In this document: in pieces, positions 16,346-23,774 of the stretch
Numbering within the stretch: position 1 is the stretch's first letter
Layout: each line of letters starts with the position of its first letter
DNA from: Thermodesulfovibrionales bacterium
GTDB lineage: Bacteria > Nitrospirota > Thermodesulfovibrionia > Thermodesulfovibrionales > SM23-35
Assembly (NCBI GenBank): GCA_031082155.1
Contig: JAVHLL010000014.1
Span: forward strand, 12,865 to 52,138
DNA length: 39,274 nucleotides
Reading direction: 5' to 3'
The notes under the pieces: generated by a model
The model's input: only the letters and a program-made list of their open reading frames with translations
What the model was told of the DNA's origin: nothing
Databases searched by the model: none
Program-made: the position numbers and the translations under genes

Positions 16346-16968
16346 ACAGATTCTCTTGAGAAGAAATCGAGGAGTTCTTCAGCGAAATCCTCCATTTCGA
16401 TTATCATTCTCCTCGCCTGACTCAGATAATAATTGTACGCGATGACCGCCGGGATTGCGGCAGCGAGCCCCGCTGCAGTAGCAATAAGCGATTCCGCGAT
16501 GCCAGGAGCGACCACCGCAAGGGATGCAGCGCCAGCTGAGCCTATCCCCATAAAGGAGTTCATGATCCCCCATACAGTTCCGAAAAGGCCGATAAAAGGA
16601 GTCGTTGAACCGGTTGTAGCAAGAAAATTCAGATATTTCTCAAGTTTCGCCGATTCAAGGGCGCCGTATCTTTTCAGGAGTCTTTTCGTCTCACTCTTTT
16701 CCTTCACCGTGTCCGTGTATACCATCCTGAAAAGGTTTGCGATGGGACTCATCGTGAAAGTTTTCGTTGCTTGGAAAAGACTCTTTGCATCCCTGCTCGA
16801 CCGGTATGCCCTCAGGAACTGTTCTGATTCCTTATGCGCCCTGGAAAAGTATTTCTGCTTAAAGAATATAATCGCCCAGGATACGACCGAGAAGGAGAGA
16901 AGGATCAGAAGGACCCCTTTTACAATAATTCCTGCCTGCAGGATTAACTGAAGCGCTGAATGATTCAT
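16342..16968 (-). CDS. tolQ: TolQ (ExbB-family) proton-channel subunit
   Basis: 208 residues with three predicted membrane helices: one N-terminal ('GVLLILLSFSVVSWAIIFF') and two in the conserved 'TTPFIGLFGTVWGIMNSFMGI...AVVAPGIAESLIATAAGLAAAIPAVIAYNYYL' block that defines MotA/TolQ/ExbB. First gene of tolQ-R-A-B-pal-cpoB-moaA, with GAGG eight bases before ATG 16968. Confidence 0.96.
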   Translation of the reverse strand: MNHSALQLILQAGIIVKGVLLILLSFSVVSWAIIFFKQKYFSRAHKESEQFLRAYRSSRDAKSLFQATKTFTMSPIANLFRMVYTDTVKEKSETKRLLKRYGALESAKLEKYLNFLATTGSTTPFIGLFGTVWGIMNSFMGIGSAGAASLAVVAPGIAESLIATAAGLAAAIPAVIAYNYYLSQARRMIIEMEDFAEELLDFFSRESV

Positions 16969-17009
16969 AGGTACCTCATCTTATTCATAGTTTACAACAA
17001 ATTTTATTA

Positions 17010-17038
17010 ATTAAAATGATTTCAGCCCAAAAAGTCAA
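17010..17038 (-). promoter_or_regulatory. Sigma70-type promoter of the tol-pal-moaA operon
   Basis: Minus-strand TTGACT (17038-17033), 17-base spacer, TTTAAT (17015-17010), placed about 40 bases before the tolQ ATG. Good match to the vegetative consensus. Confidence 0.55.
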
Positions 17039-17125
17039 ATAGAGTTTCTGTTATAATATCTGTTAACATTTCTTTCTCTGTACCGTCAACGGATTTCTGC
17101 GTGCTGTGTGCTGTTTTCCGACGTC

Positions 17126-17215
17126 GGAGGGGTTGCCGAGCGGTTTAAGGCGACGGTCTTGAAAATCGTTGTAGGGGTGACCCTACCGTGAGTTCGAATC
17201 TCACCCCCTCCGCCA
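17126..17215 (+). tRNA. tRNA-Ser (anticodon UGA)
   Basis: A 90-nt class II tRNA with long variable arm. Acceptor stem GGAGGGG/CCCCTCC (17126-17132 with 17205-17211), anticodon loop CTTGAAA (UGA), variable arm GTAGGGGTGACCCTAC, T-loop GTTCGAATC, CCA encoded at 17213-17215. A TATAAT at 17052-17057 may be its -10 box. Confidence 0.96.
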
Positions 17216-17285
17216 ATTAACTCTTTGATTTTATTTGTTTCAGCATCCTTTTTATTCGTTCAATGCTCGTTCAATGGGAACAATC

Positions 17286-17804
17286 TTACCTCTGCGATTT
17301 ACAACCATTTTTATGAAAATCCCATTCTTGTATTAACTGTGGTGCTTTTGTTGCCAAATCATTAAATCCAGGTAAAACCTTCTTGCCAGCACAATAGGGA
17401 CAGCCTCGACCAATATTTCTCTTTGAAATAGCAGACTGCCATTCATGTCCACACCTACCTAACCACCAGACCTTTTTTATGGAACTAACGGTCACCATTG
17501 AAGGCAACAAATCAGCATTTTTTGATGGATGCCATTCTTGAGCCAATTTAGGATTTGTTGTTGCAAGGTCATTATAACCTGCAAGAACTCTCTTGTTCGC
17601 ACATATAGGACAACCAACGCCTCTCGTTCTGTGGTCAATACGATTTTTCCATATATGGTTTCTATGACATTGCCATGTAATGACCTTTGATGTGTGTGCG
17701 GAACAATTGTGAGGGGTGAGAATACCATTTTTGGTAGGGTAAAACTCATCGAGCAAATTACAATGATTATTCTCAATACACCAGTCGTGAAAAGATTGTC
17801 TCAT
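17286..17804 (-). CDS. Repeated zinc-ribbon (DUF4379-type) protein, possibly C-terminally truncated
   Basis: 172 residues built of about two and a half copies of a 60-70-residue unit: a tract such as 'NDLATTNPKLAQEWHPSKN', then 'WQCHRNHIWKNRIDHRTRGVGCPICANK' or 'WWLGRCGHEWQSAISKRNIGRGCPYCAGK'. Each unit has CxxxH/CxxH and CPxC pairs forming a treble-clef-like zinc site. The last unit stops abruptly after 'LIQEWDFHKNGCKSQR', in mid-repeat, so the 3' end is probably lost. Such proteins turn up in phages and islands, sometimes with nuclease domains; none is seen here. It lies 71 bases past the tRNA-Ser, is AT-rich and lacks operon partners. Function unknown. Confidence 0.7.
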   Translation of the reverse strand: MRQSFHDWCIENNHCNLLDEFYPTKNGILTPHNCSAHTSKVITWQCHRNHIWKNRIDHRTRGVGCPICANKRVLAGYNDLATTNPKLAQEWHPSKNADLLPSMVTVSSIKKVWWLGRCGHEWQSAISKRNIGRGCPYCAGKKVLPGFNDLATKAPQLIQEWDFHKNGCKSQR

Positions 17805-17992
17805 GGCAACTACATTCCAATGTTTAGCCCTAACATTTTAGCTATCTTCAGCATAGATTCTTAGTTATCTTTCAGCATCATTATTATTTCAAAATAAAAT
17901 CTTCTCGCAGGATACCATCTGTGAATATTGCAATCCTGATAATAAACCCACTTGTATTTATAAAACAGGAGAATTTTATGACCTTAAAAATC

Positions 17993-20320
17993 TCATTCAT
18001 TGGGAACAATATAATAATTTATAGCATTCACATTATTGAATTGTTTTTTGACACTGTATCCTATCTGCTTCAGAAAATTATGAAATTCATTTATATTTTC
18101 ATTCATTATTTCAATAAAGATGTCTGGGTGATAAGTCGCTATAATACCCCGGGCACCTTGAAGCACATCTATTTCCATTTTTTCAACATCAATTTTTATA
18201 AAGTCGATCTTATGCATAATAAACTCATCGAGAGGGATTACCTTTATAGCTCCTTCTGGATTAGATTCTAAGCAAGCTGCACCTATATTATTTGGATCAC
18301 GATCTTTTACAGTAAATCTGCCATGCTCTTTACCAACCCCTATGCCTAGCATAGAAATATCTGTCTTGATACAATTGTTAATTTCCAAATTTGTTTTTAG
18401 TAATTGTATTGCAATTGGGTTTGGTTCAATCAAAATAACCTTTTCCGGATCCATGAATTTTTCATAGTATACGGCATGATTTCCTACATGGGCTCCAACT
18501 TCGATAATGACAGACTTAGGTCGTACATTATCGGCTATAAATTCTAATTCCTGCGACTCAAAAAATTTCTCATAAGTAAGATACCAGCGCTGGATAAAAT
18601 CTGAAGGATTTGAAATGAAGAATCTGATTTCTTTTCCCTTATATGAAAAAGAGATAATTCTGCCACTAATGCTCTCTTTCGTAATATTGTTTATTCCGTC
18701 CTGATTGGAAGCCATGACAGGTTTTAATTCTTCAGAATTAAAGCTGATCAAGTGAATGCCGATATCCTCCATGACATTCCTTAATTCCTCACTGGCTTTA
18801 TTAGTTATCAAATAATTTAATCCCATCATACTTATTCCAGGAGTCATAACATTTGTTTTTCGCATATTTTTACTCTTCTCACTTATTTCATAAAATCTAT
18901 ATCCAAAAGTATTAAAAAAATCTGTCAGGTAATTTGCTTCCGTTGTGTCTGAAACAGCTATTATAAAATCAGGCTTGCATTTTTCTATCGTTTTTTTCAT
19001 TCCCTCAACAACTTCCAGTTCAAAACCGTTTACATCAATTTTAACAAGTGAAACTGTATCAATATTATTTGATTCGACAATAGTGTCAACTCTTAAGGAT
19101 TGTACCTTCCTATATAAAATAGGCTTCTTCTCTATATTAATTTTAATAGAACTGGCAAAAGGCAACAAATTTCCTTCATCAAATATATTTACCTTCACTT
19201 CACTATTATCATTGGCTGCAGCGATGGGGAGGATATTAATATTTGTCAACGAATTTAGTAAAATATTTTCTTTGATCCTCGAACAATTCGTATCCAAAGG
19301 CTCAATACATATAATCTTGCTCTGTTTATTCTGCATTGATGCCACAAGCCCGTAAATTCCGGTGTAAGAGCCGATATCTAATATATATTCAGCATTACCC
19401 GCAAGTTTTGCCCAAATGCTCATTGATACAGGTTCATACGAGCCTGCCCAAATGATACTGCTTACAGTCAAATCGTCATTATTAGTAAGCATCCGGAAGG
19501 AAGGACATTCATAACAATTAATCGTATAACAGCCATAATAGGGCAAATATCCGGACAACTGTAAATAGTTACCATAGTCGGCTATTTTATTCTGTCTAGC
19601 GAATCCTGCAAATTCAAGTGTTTTATTGTTTATTATTTGGATGAACTCCATAGTCATGTTTTCAATACCGTATTGACTTTTATATTCTGCAATTCTCGCT
19701 TCTACAGCTTCTCTCCATTGTCTTCCATCAGCAGACTTTGGTCCGGTGGAATGCAAACCTCTTCTATTAAGAAAGAAGGGATTACCGATCTTTAGACATT
19801 TAAAATTGCTCCAAACTCTCAAATAATAATCAAAATCCTCACCCGTGTTCATTGATTCATTGAAAGGATTTTCTGCTGCGACATCTGTTCTGATAAAATG
19901 ACCCATTTGAAGTGTGATATATGGATCAAATAAAAGAAGTTCTTTTATATTTGATAACGTGAGTATCTGTGGGATACGCAGAGATGCCTGATTAGAATTT
20001 GGCAAAAGTTCAACAATAGCCCCCCAAATTGCATCATATTGATTTACATATTGCTTGATTAAATCAAAAGCATTTACAAAAAGAAGATCATCAGCATCAA
20101 GAAAGAAAAGCCATTCAATATTAGCTGCTTTTGCACGCCTTACTGCTTCATTCCGTGCGGCGGACCTACCTATCGCACCTGAAGTATCATTAATAGCTAT
20201 TGCAGATATTTCACTGAAAGGACCTTGTGAATGCTGAATAGCTACCGAAACAGATTGACTGCTCTGTTGAAATAATCTCTCATGTCCAGGACCTACAGGC
20301 GTTATAACCGCACATTTCAT
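17993..20320 (-). CDS. Glycosyltransferase family 2 - FkbM - FkbM methyltransferase fusion
   Basis: 775-residue three-domain protein. Residues 1-240 are a GT-A glycosyltransferase with 'ITPVGPGH' at the start and the DADD metal motif at 75-78. Residues 300-510 are an FkbM methyltransferase (motif I ILDIGSYTG, 313-321; 'KIDVNGFELEVVEG', 427-440). Residues 560-775 are a second FkbM domain (motif I IIEVGAHVGNH, 605-615; 'KIDVEKMEIDVLQG', 709-722). Such proteins make or O-methylate surface glycans. The AT-rich composition and a following methyltransferase suggest a transferred glycan-modification pair. The ATG has a poor ribosome binding site. Sugar specificity unknown. Confidence 0.85.
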   Translation of the reverse strand: MKCAVITPVGPGHERLFQQSSQSVSVAIQHSQGPFSEISAIAINDTSGAIGRSAARNEAVRRAKAANIEWLFFLDADDLLFVNAFDLIKQYVNQYDAIWGAIVELLPNSNQASLRIPQILTLSNIKELLLFDPYITLQMGHFIRTDVAAENPFNESMNTGEDFDYYLRVWSNFKCLKIGNPFFLNRRGLHSTGPKSADGRQWREAVEARIAEYKSQYGIENMTMEFIQIINNKTLEFAGFARQNKIADYGNYLQLSGYLPYYGCYTINCYECPSFRMLTNNDDLTVSSIIWAGSYEPVSMSIWAKLAGNAEYILDIGSYTGIYGLVASMQNKQSKIICIEPLDTNCSRIKENILLNSLTNINILPIAAANDNSEVKVNIFDEGNLLPFASSIKINIEKKPILYRKVQSLRVDTIVESNNIDTVSLVKIDVNGFELEVVEGMKKTIEKCKPDFIIAVSDTTEANYLTDFFNTFGYRFYEISEKSKNMRKTNVMTPGISMMGLNYLITNKASEELRNVMEDIGIHLISFNSEELKPVMASNQDGINNITKESISGRIISFSYKGKEIRFFISNPSDFIQRWYLTYEKFFESQELEFIADNVRPKSVIIEVGAHVGNHAVYYEKFMDPEKVILIEPNPIAIQLLKTNLEINNCIKTDISMLGIGVGKEHGRFTVKDRDPNNIGAACLESNPEGAIKVIPLDEFIMHKIDFIKIDVEKMEIDVLQGARGIIATYHPDIFIEIMNENINEFHNFLKQIGYSVKKQFNNVNAINYYIVPNE

Positions 20321-20359
20321 CTTATTTTACTCATAAACTTGTGCTTTGATATTTTCATT

Positions 20360-20956
20360 TTAAATGCAAATTATAAATGAAAGATTTGTATTCTTATCTT
20401 TGAAATATGGTGAGTCTGCATATCTTTTATATGGCAACTTGTATTCATTAATAATATGAAATCCATACCTCTGAAGCAAATTCATATAATCGTCAATATT
20501 CCTGTTAAAAACCGGAGGATTACCTGGTCTGCGCCATTCTCTTCCTAAGATTTCTCCAACAATCAAATGCTTCTTGCATGCTTTACGCAATCGAGTCAAT
20601 ATGCTTCCTAATGTATCATCATCAAGATGCAGAAAAACTGTATAAGCTATTACTATATCAGCATTATCGTATTCGCTATCCACTTCAATCTCTTTGAAAA
20701 AGTATTCAGGATAACGTTTTCGAGCTTCTTGTATTGCTTGGAGATTCAAATCTATCCCTATATATTTATTTGGTTGAAATGTTTTACAAAGACGTCCATA
20801 TCCACAACCAAAATCCAAGATAGTTTCAAAATGTATATTTTTCAATAATTCTTTTAGAACGTCGATAGGATTCCAACCCTCTGGATTTTCCGTATCATTT
20901 CCAGCAACAATATTCTGTAAATTGTCATTTGTCCAGTATTTTTTATAATCTATCAT
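20360..20956 (-). CDS. Class I SAM-dependent methyltransferase, small
   Basis: 198 residues with motif I 'ILDFGCGYGRLCKTF' near residue 44, 'YIGIDLNLQAI' as the acidic strand, and 'ADIVIAYTVFLHLDDDTLGSILTRLRKACKKHL' as the later core. Matches Methyltransf_11/25-type enzymes. ATG 20956 has GAGG eight bases upstream. It lies 39 bases before the glycosyltransferase-FkbM gene on the same strand, so they are probably co-transcribed. Substrate unknown. Confidence 0.82.
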   Translation of the reverse strand: MIDYKKYWTNDNLQNIVAGNDTENPEGWNPIDVLKELLKNIHFETILDFGCGYGRLCKTFQPNKYIGIDLNLQAIQEARKRYPEYFFKEIEVDSEYDNADIVIAYTVFLHLDDDTLGSILTRLRKACKKHLIVGEILGREWRRPGNPPVFNRNIDDYMNLLQRYGFHIINEYKLPYKRYADSPYFKDKNTNLSFIICI

Positions 20957-21021
20957 CTGTTAATCCTCTGCAAAAATATTTTTATACGTCTATTTACTAA
21001 ATAATAGTATCATCTCCTAAT

Positions 21022-21041
21022 CAATGGCCACTCGGAGTGGC
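21022..21041. repeat. Perfect short palindrome
   Basis: Ten-base arms ATGGCCACTC and GAGTGGCCAT abut with at most one base between, in the AT-rich gap downstream of the small Cys-rich gene. Neither strand has a U-run after it. It may be a protein-binding site or a repeat remnant. Confidence 0.4.
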
Positions 21042-21157
21042 CATAAAAATTCTGCAAGGGTATTAAATAAACAGAGAGCAACTCTTTTGAGAATAATTCT
21101 TCCATCCGAACTATTGGCAACATAGAATAGGTTGTTAATGCAATATTCCGGAAATCA

Positions 21158-21352
21158 TTAGAAAAAAGGAGGAACAAGCATAGGATCCTCTTGTAAACAT
21201 TCTTTAAAACACTCTGCATGGCAGTACCATATCTGCCATTTTCCTTTCGATGTTTCTACTGTCAGCCGACACGGCTCAATCTCGGTCTGGGAGATTGACT
21301 TTCCGCAGCAGCAACAAGGATCTCGTTCCATTTTTGCCTCTTCGCCACACAT
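21158..21352 (-). CDS. Small Cys-rich (treble-clef-like) protein, unknown function
   Basis: 64 residues from ATG 21352, chosen because AAGGAG lies six bases upstream; the longer frame from 21391 has no such site. The sequence carries 'DPCCCCGKSI' and 'WQIWYCHAECFKECL', so CxxC plus C/H-xx-C spacing like a LIM or treble-clef zinc site. No signal peptide. I do not recognise a family. It stands alone, upstream of the divergent manganese riboswitch. Confidence 0.6.
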   Translation of the reverse strand: MCGEEAKMERDPCCCCGKSISQTEIEPCRLTVETSKGKWQIWYCHAECFKECLQEDPMLVPPFF

Positions 21353-21488
21353 AATTTTCTCCTTATCAAATTCCATTTGTAATATGCACAATCATATCAT
21401 TGTTTGATCCCGTTTGTTACAGGATGACCTTCCCACGAAAAAGTGGACACGTGGTTAAGTTTCATTTCTGTACCGCTTAGAATCCATA

Positions 21489-21518
21489 TTGACTTCCTGT
21501 TTAGTGGTTGGATATTAT
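21489..21518 (+). promoter_or_regulatory. Promoter of the Mn riboswitch transcript
   Basis: TTGACT (21489-21494), 18-base spacer, TATTAT (21513-21518). Transcription would begin at about 21525, right at the 5' strand of the riboswitch P1 helix. Confidence 0.6.
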
Positions 21519-21524
21519 TATATT

Positions 21525-21626
21525 TAGTAAAGGGGAGTAGCTGAATCAGTGGCTATCACCAACACGGCTGTAAAGCCTGGTACCACTGGTTAGATAAACC
21601 TAACAAGCAAGACCTTTACCACGATA
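21525..21626 (+). ncRNA. yybP-ykoY manganese riboswitch
   Basis: The conserved AAAGGGGAGTAGCTG start, the internal CAACACGGC, and the GCCTGG...GCAAGACCTTT end are the hallmarks of the yybP-ykoY (Mn2+) aptamer. P1 forms between GTAAAGG (21527-21533) and CCTTTAC (21613-21619). The 3' strand of P1 is also the 5' arm of the terminator just downstream. Mn2+ binding should stabilise P1 and allow read-through, an ON switch for Mn export. Genes downstream (a UPF0016 stub and a TerC-family gene) belong to the families usually under this switch. Confidence 0.93.
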
Positions 21627-21658
21627 AAGGCAGTGTTTCGTGGTGAAGGTCTTTTTTT
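21610..21658 (+). terminator. Riboswitch-controlled intrinsic terminator
   Basis: Fifteen-base arms AGACCTTTACCACGA (21610-21624) and TCGTGGTGAAGGTCT (21638-21652) pair throughout, with one G-U pair, and are followed by a run of T to 21658. The 5' arm overlaps riboswitch P1, making the two structures exclusive. Confidence 0.9.
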
Positions 21659-21728
21659 AGGGTAGCAAGGCTTGAGTCTATGAGAAGGGGAATGGAAAAG
21701 AAGTTCAGGAGTATTCTTTGAAAATCTC

Positions 21729-21866
21729 ATGATTCAAGATCTTCTCATACCTTCTGTATCTATAGGGCTGGCAGAGCTGGGTGACAAGACCCAGCTTGCT
21801 GTCCTATGCCTCGCTTCTAAAAAAAGAACTATACGCAACTTAAAGGAGAGCCTATGGAATGGATAA
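21729..21866 (+). pseudogene. Truncated UPF0016 (GDT1/MneA-type Mn exporter) 5' stub
   Basis: A 45-codon frame opens MIQDLLIPSVSIGLAELGDK and continues TQLAVLCLAS. It contains the UPF0016 signature E-x-G-D-K-T in a membrane helix. Homology ends after about residue 31, where the frame reads 'KKRTIRNLKESLWNG' and stops 13 bases inside terC. A full family member has about 190 residues with two such motifs, or about 90 with one, so this is a deletion remnant joined directly to the terC ribosome binding site (AAAGGAG). It could still be translated as a one-helix leader coupled to terC. Confidence 0.75.
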
Positions 21867-22591
21867 CAGATTCACAAATTTGGATTAGTCTCATAACCCT
21901 GACTGCTCTAGAAATCATTTTGGGGATAGACAATATTGTGGTGATTTCCCTCCTGACAAACAAATTACCTCATGAACAACAACCGAAAGCCCGTAAAATT
22001 GGCATAGGGTTAGCCCTTGTAACCAGAATATTATTCCTGATAAGTATTGCTTGGCTGGCAAGCTTAACAATACCTTTGTTTTCACTATTCAACATCAACT
22101 TTTCTGTCCGTGACCTTATTTTGATTGCTGGAGGTCTTTTTCTTCTCTATAAGGGAACTCATGAAATACATGGGATGTTTGAAAAAGAGGACACACATAT
22201 AAATGCAAAGGTAAAAGCTACGTTTGTAGCTGTTATCACGCAAATCATCCTATTTGATATTGTCTTTTCCATTGATTCAGTTATTACAGCAATCGGCATG
22301 GCGCAGAAACTCGGAGTCATGATAGCAGCGATAGTTATTGCCATGATACTTATGCTAGTGGCTTCAACTGCAATCAGTAACTTTATTCACCGTCATCCTT
22401 CACTGAAAATGCTTGCATTGAGTTTTCTGCTCATGATAGGGGTTACTTTAACAGCAGAGGGGATGGAATTCCATATACCAAAAGCATATATCTATTTTGC
22501 AATGGGATTTTCGGGATTTGTTGAAACATTGAACATCATTTCAGGAACCAGAAGACAAAAGGGACAAAAGGCTTTAGATGTTTCACAGTAA
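21854..22591 (+). CDS. TerC-family membrane protein, probable Mn2+ exporter
   Basis: 245-residue integral membrane protein with about seven helices. Acidic membrane motifs 'LEIILGIDNIVVISLLTNKLP' and 'ILFDIVFSIDSVITAIGMA' are typical of the TerC/YkoY/YgjT group, whose members efflux Mn2+ or metalate exported proteins. ATG 21854 follows AAAGGAG by seven bases. Control by an upstream yybP-ykoY riboswitch strongly supports Mn2+ export. It overlaps the upstream UPF0016 stub by 13 bases in another frame. Confidence 0.9.
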   Translation: MEWITDSQIWISLITLTALEIILGIDNIVVISLLTNKLPHEQQPKARKIGIGLALVTRILFLISIAWLASLTIPLFSLFNINFSVRDLILIAGGLFLLYKGTHEIHGMFEKEDTHINAKVKATFVAVITQIILFDIVFSIDSVITAIGMAQKLGVMIAAIVIAMILMLVASTAISNFIHRHPSLKMLALSFLLMIGVTLTAEGMEFHIPKAYIYFAMGFSGFVETLNIISGTRRQKGQKALDVSQ

Positions 22592-22616
22592 TATCAGTAT
22601 TACAAAGAGTAGAAAC

Positions 22617-23378
22617 ATGGCTAAAACAGTGAAACTGGGTATTCTTTTTGTATACGTTATTTTGTTGTTTGCTTCATGCAAGGAAGTACCCGTAACAGAG
22701 CGAAAGCAATTAATTCTTATCCCTGAATCGGGTGAAATGAAGTTAGGAGAAGATGCGTTCAGGAAAATCATCAAAGAATCAAAGCTCAGTAATAATCGGG
22801 ATATCGTGGATAAAGTAAAAAAGGTGGGTAGCCGTATTGCAAAAGCTTCCAACCGTACTCACTATAAATGGGAATTCATAGTAATAGAAGATGACAGCAC
22901 TGCAAATGCCTTCTGCCTTCCTGGGGGTAAGATAGGCATTTACACAGGCATTCTTCCTTATACTAAGGATGAAAAGGGGTTAGCTGCAGTAATCGGGCAC
23001 GAGGTAGGACATGCAATTGCTCGGCATGGTGCAGAGCGAATGAGTACAGCCTTGCTTGCACAGGCAGGACAGATAGCCCTGAATTTGATTGTGGATGTTG
23101 ATGACCCTATGGTGTTGGATGCATTAAATCGAGCTTACGGATTAGGAACTGAAATCGGTGTAATTTTACCTTTTAGCAGGAAGCAGGAACTCGAAGCTGA
23201 TCGTATAGGTGTTAGTCTGATGGATAAGGCAGAATACAATGCTATTGGAGCCCTGGAATTCTGGAAGAGGATGAAACAGGGAAGGCAGGGGAAACAACCG
23301 TTGGTATATTTGTCCACTCATCCGGTGGATGACAAAAGAATTGCAGAGATTGAAAAACTCTTGCAAATTAAGAAATGA
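22617..23378 (+). CDS. M48-family zinc metalloprotease lipoprotein
   Basis: 253 residues from ATG 22617, preceded by AAGAG. The earlier in-frame ATG (22578) lies within terC's end and lacks a site. A lipobox 'LLFASC' gives lipidated Cys21. The zinc motif HEVGH is at 128-132, with the third ligand in 'KQELEADRIGV'. Closest in layout to E. coli LoiP/YcaL and Oma1-like proteases: no membrane helices after the signal and no TPR domain as in BepA. Likely a periplasmic quality-control protease. It is 25 bases after terC on the same strand, so probably in the Mn-regulated transcript. Confidence 0.88.
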   Translation: MAKTVKLGILFVYVILLFASCKEVPVTERKQLILIPESGEMKLGEDAFRKIIKESKLSNNRDIVDKVKKVGSRIAKASNRTHYKWEFIVIEDDSTANAFCLPGGKIGIYTGILPYTKDEKGLAAVIGHEVGHAIARHGAERMSTALLAQAGQIALNLIVDVDDPMVLDALNRAYGLGTEIGVILPFSRKQELEADRIGVSLMDKAEYNAIGALEFWKRMKQGRQGKQPLVYLSTHPVDDKRIAEIEKLLQIKK

Positions 23379-23430
23379 GGTATTTCAGAAAATTGCAGTA
23401 TGCTACTTCTTCTAGATCTTTTTCAATTCT

Positions 23431-23664
23431 CTAATAATTAATTTTGTGTGAGCCTTTTAATTTCTCTTGCTTGCCTTTTACGGATATAAGACAGGTAGGC
23501 GTAGAATTGATCCCGTCTTCTTTTATAAAGCTGTTTAAAATCTTGAATTCCGATGTGACATCGAATGGTCCATACTGAACGCCCTTATTTTCCAAAAACA
23601 CTTCTATTTTATGTTTATATGAGAGATCCCTGCAAATAGCTGCATGAATCCTTACAGATACCAT
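23431..23664 (-). CDS. Glutaredoxin-like small protein, degenerate active site
   Basis: 77 residues resembling a glutaredoxin fold: 'KHKIEVFLENKGVQYGPFDVT' fits the 'FLexkGi.y..~dv' helix-strand region and 'GINSTPTCLISVKG' fits the cis-Pro loop and strand. The usual CxxC is absent; only one Cys ('AAICRDLSY') lies near the expected place. No strong ribosome binding site. It sits downstream of the cytochrome c assembly pair on the same strand. It may be a structural or non-catalytic member, or a decaying gene. Assignment is tentative. Confidence 0.5.
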   Translation of the reverse strand: MVSVRIHAAICRDLSYKHKIEVFLENKGVQYGPFDVTSEFKILNSFIKEDGINSTPTCLISVKGKQEKLKGSHKINY

Positions 23665-23774
23665 AGAGTATCGTAATTACAATCCCTATAAGGGGAAGTG
23701 CAATGTTAATCCATTGCTTCTTACCGACTAAAACTGTTTTCAGTTAAACATTATCGCCATATTTAATCCCTCAC

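Noticed and set aside
17216-18010. Possible attachment-site repeat (TTCAnTGGGAACAAT at about 17270 and 17996)
   Set aside because: Only 15 bases, does not match the tRNA-Ser 3' end, and one copy is coding sequence of the fusion gene; no integrase nearby.
21022-21041. Palindrome considered as a terminator
   Set aside because: Neither strand has a T-run after the stem.
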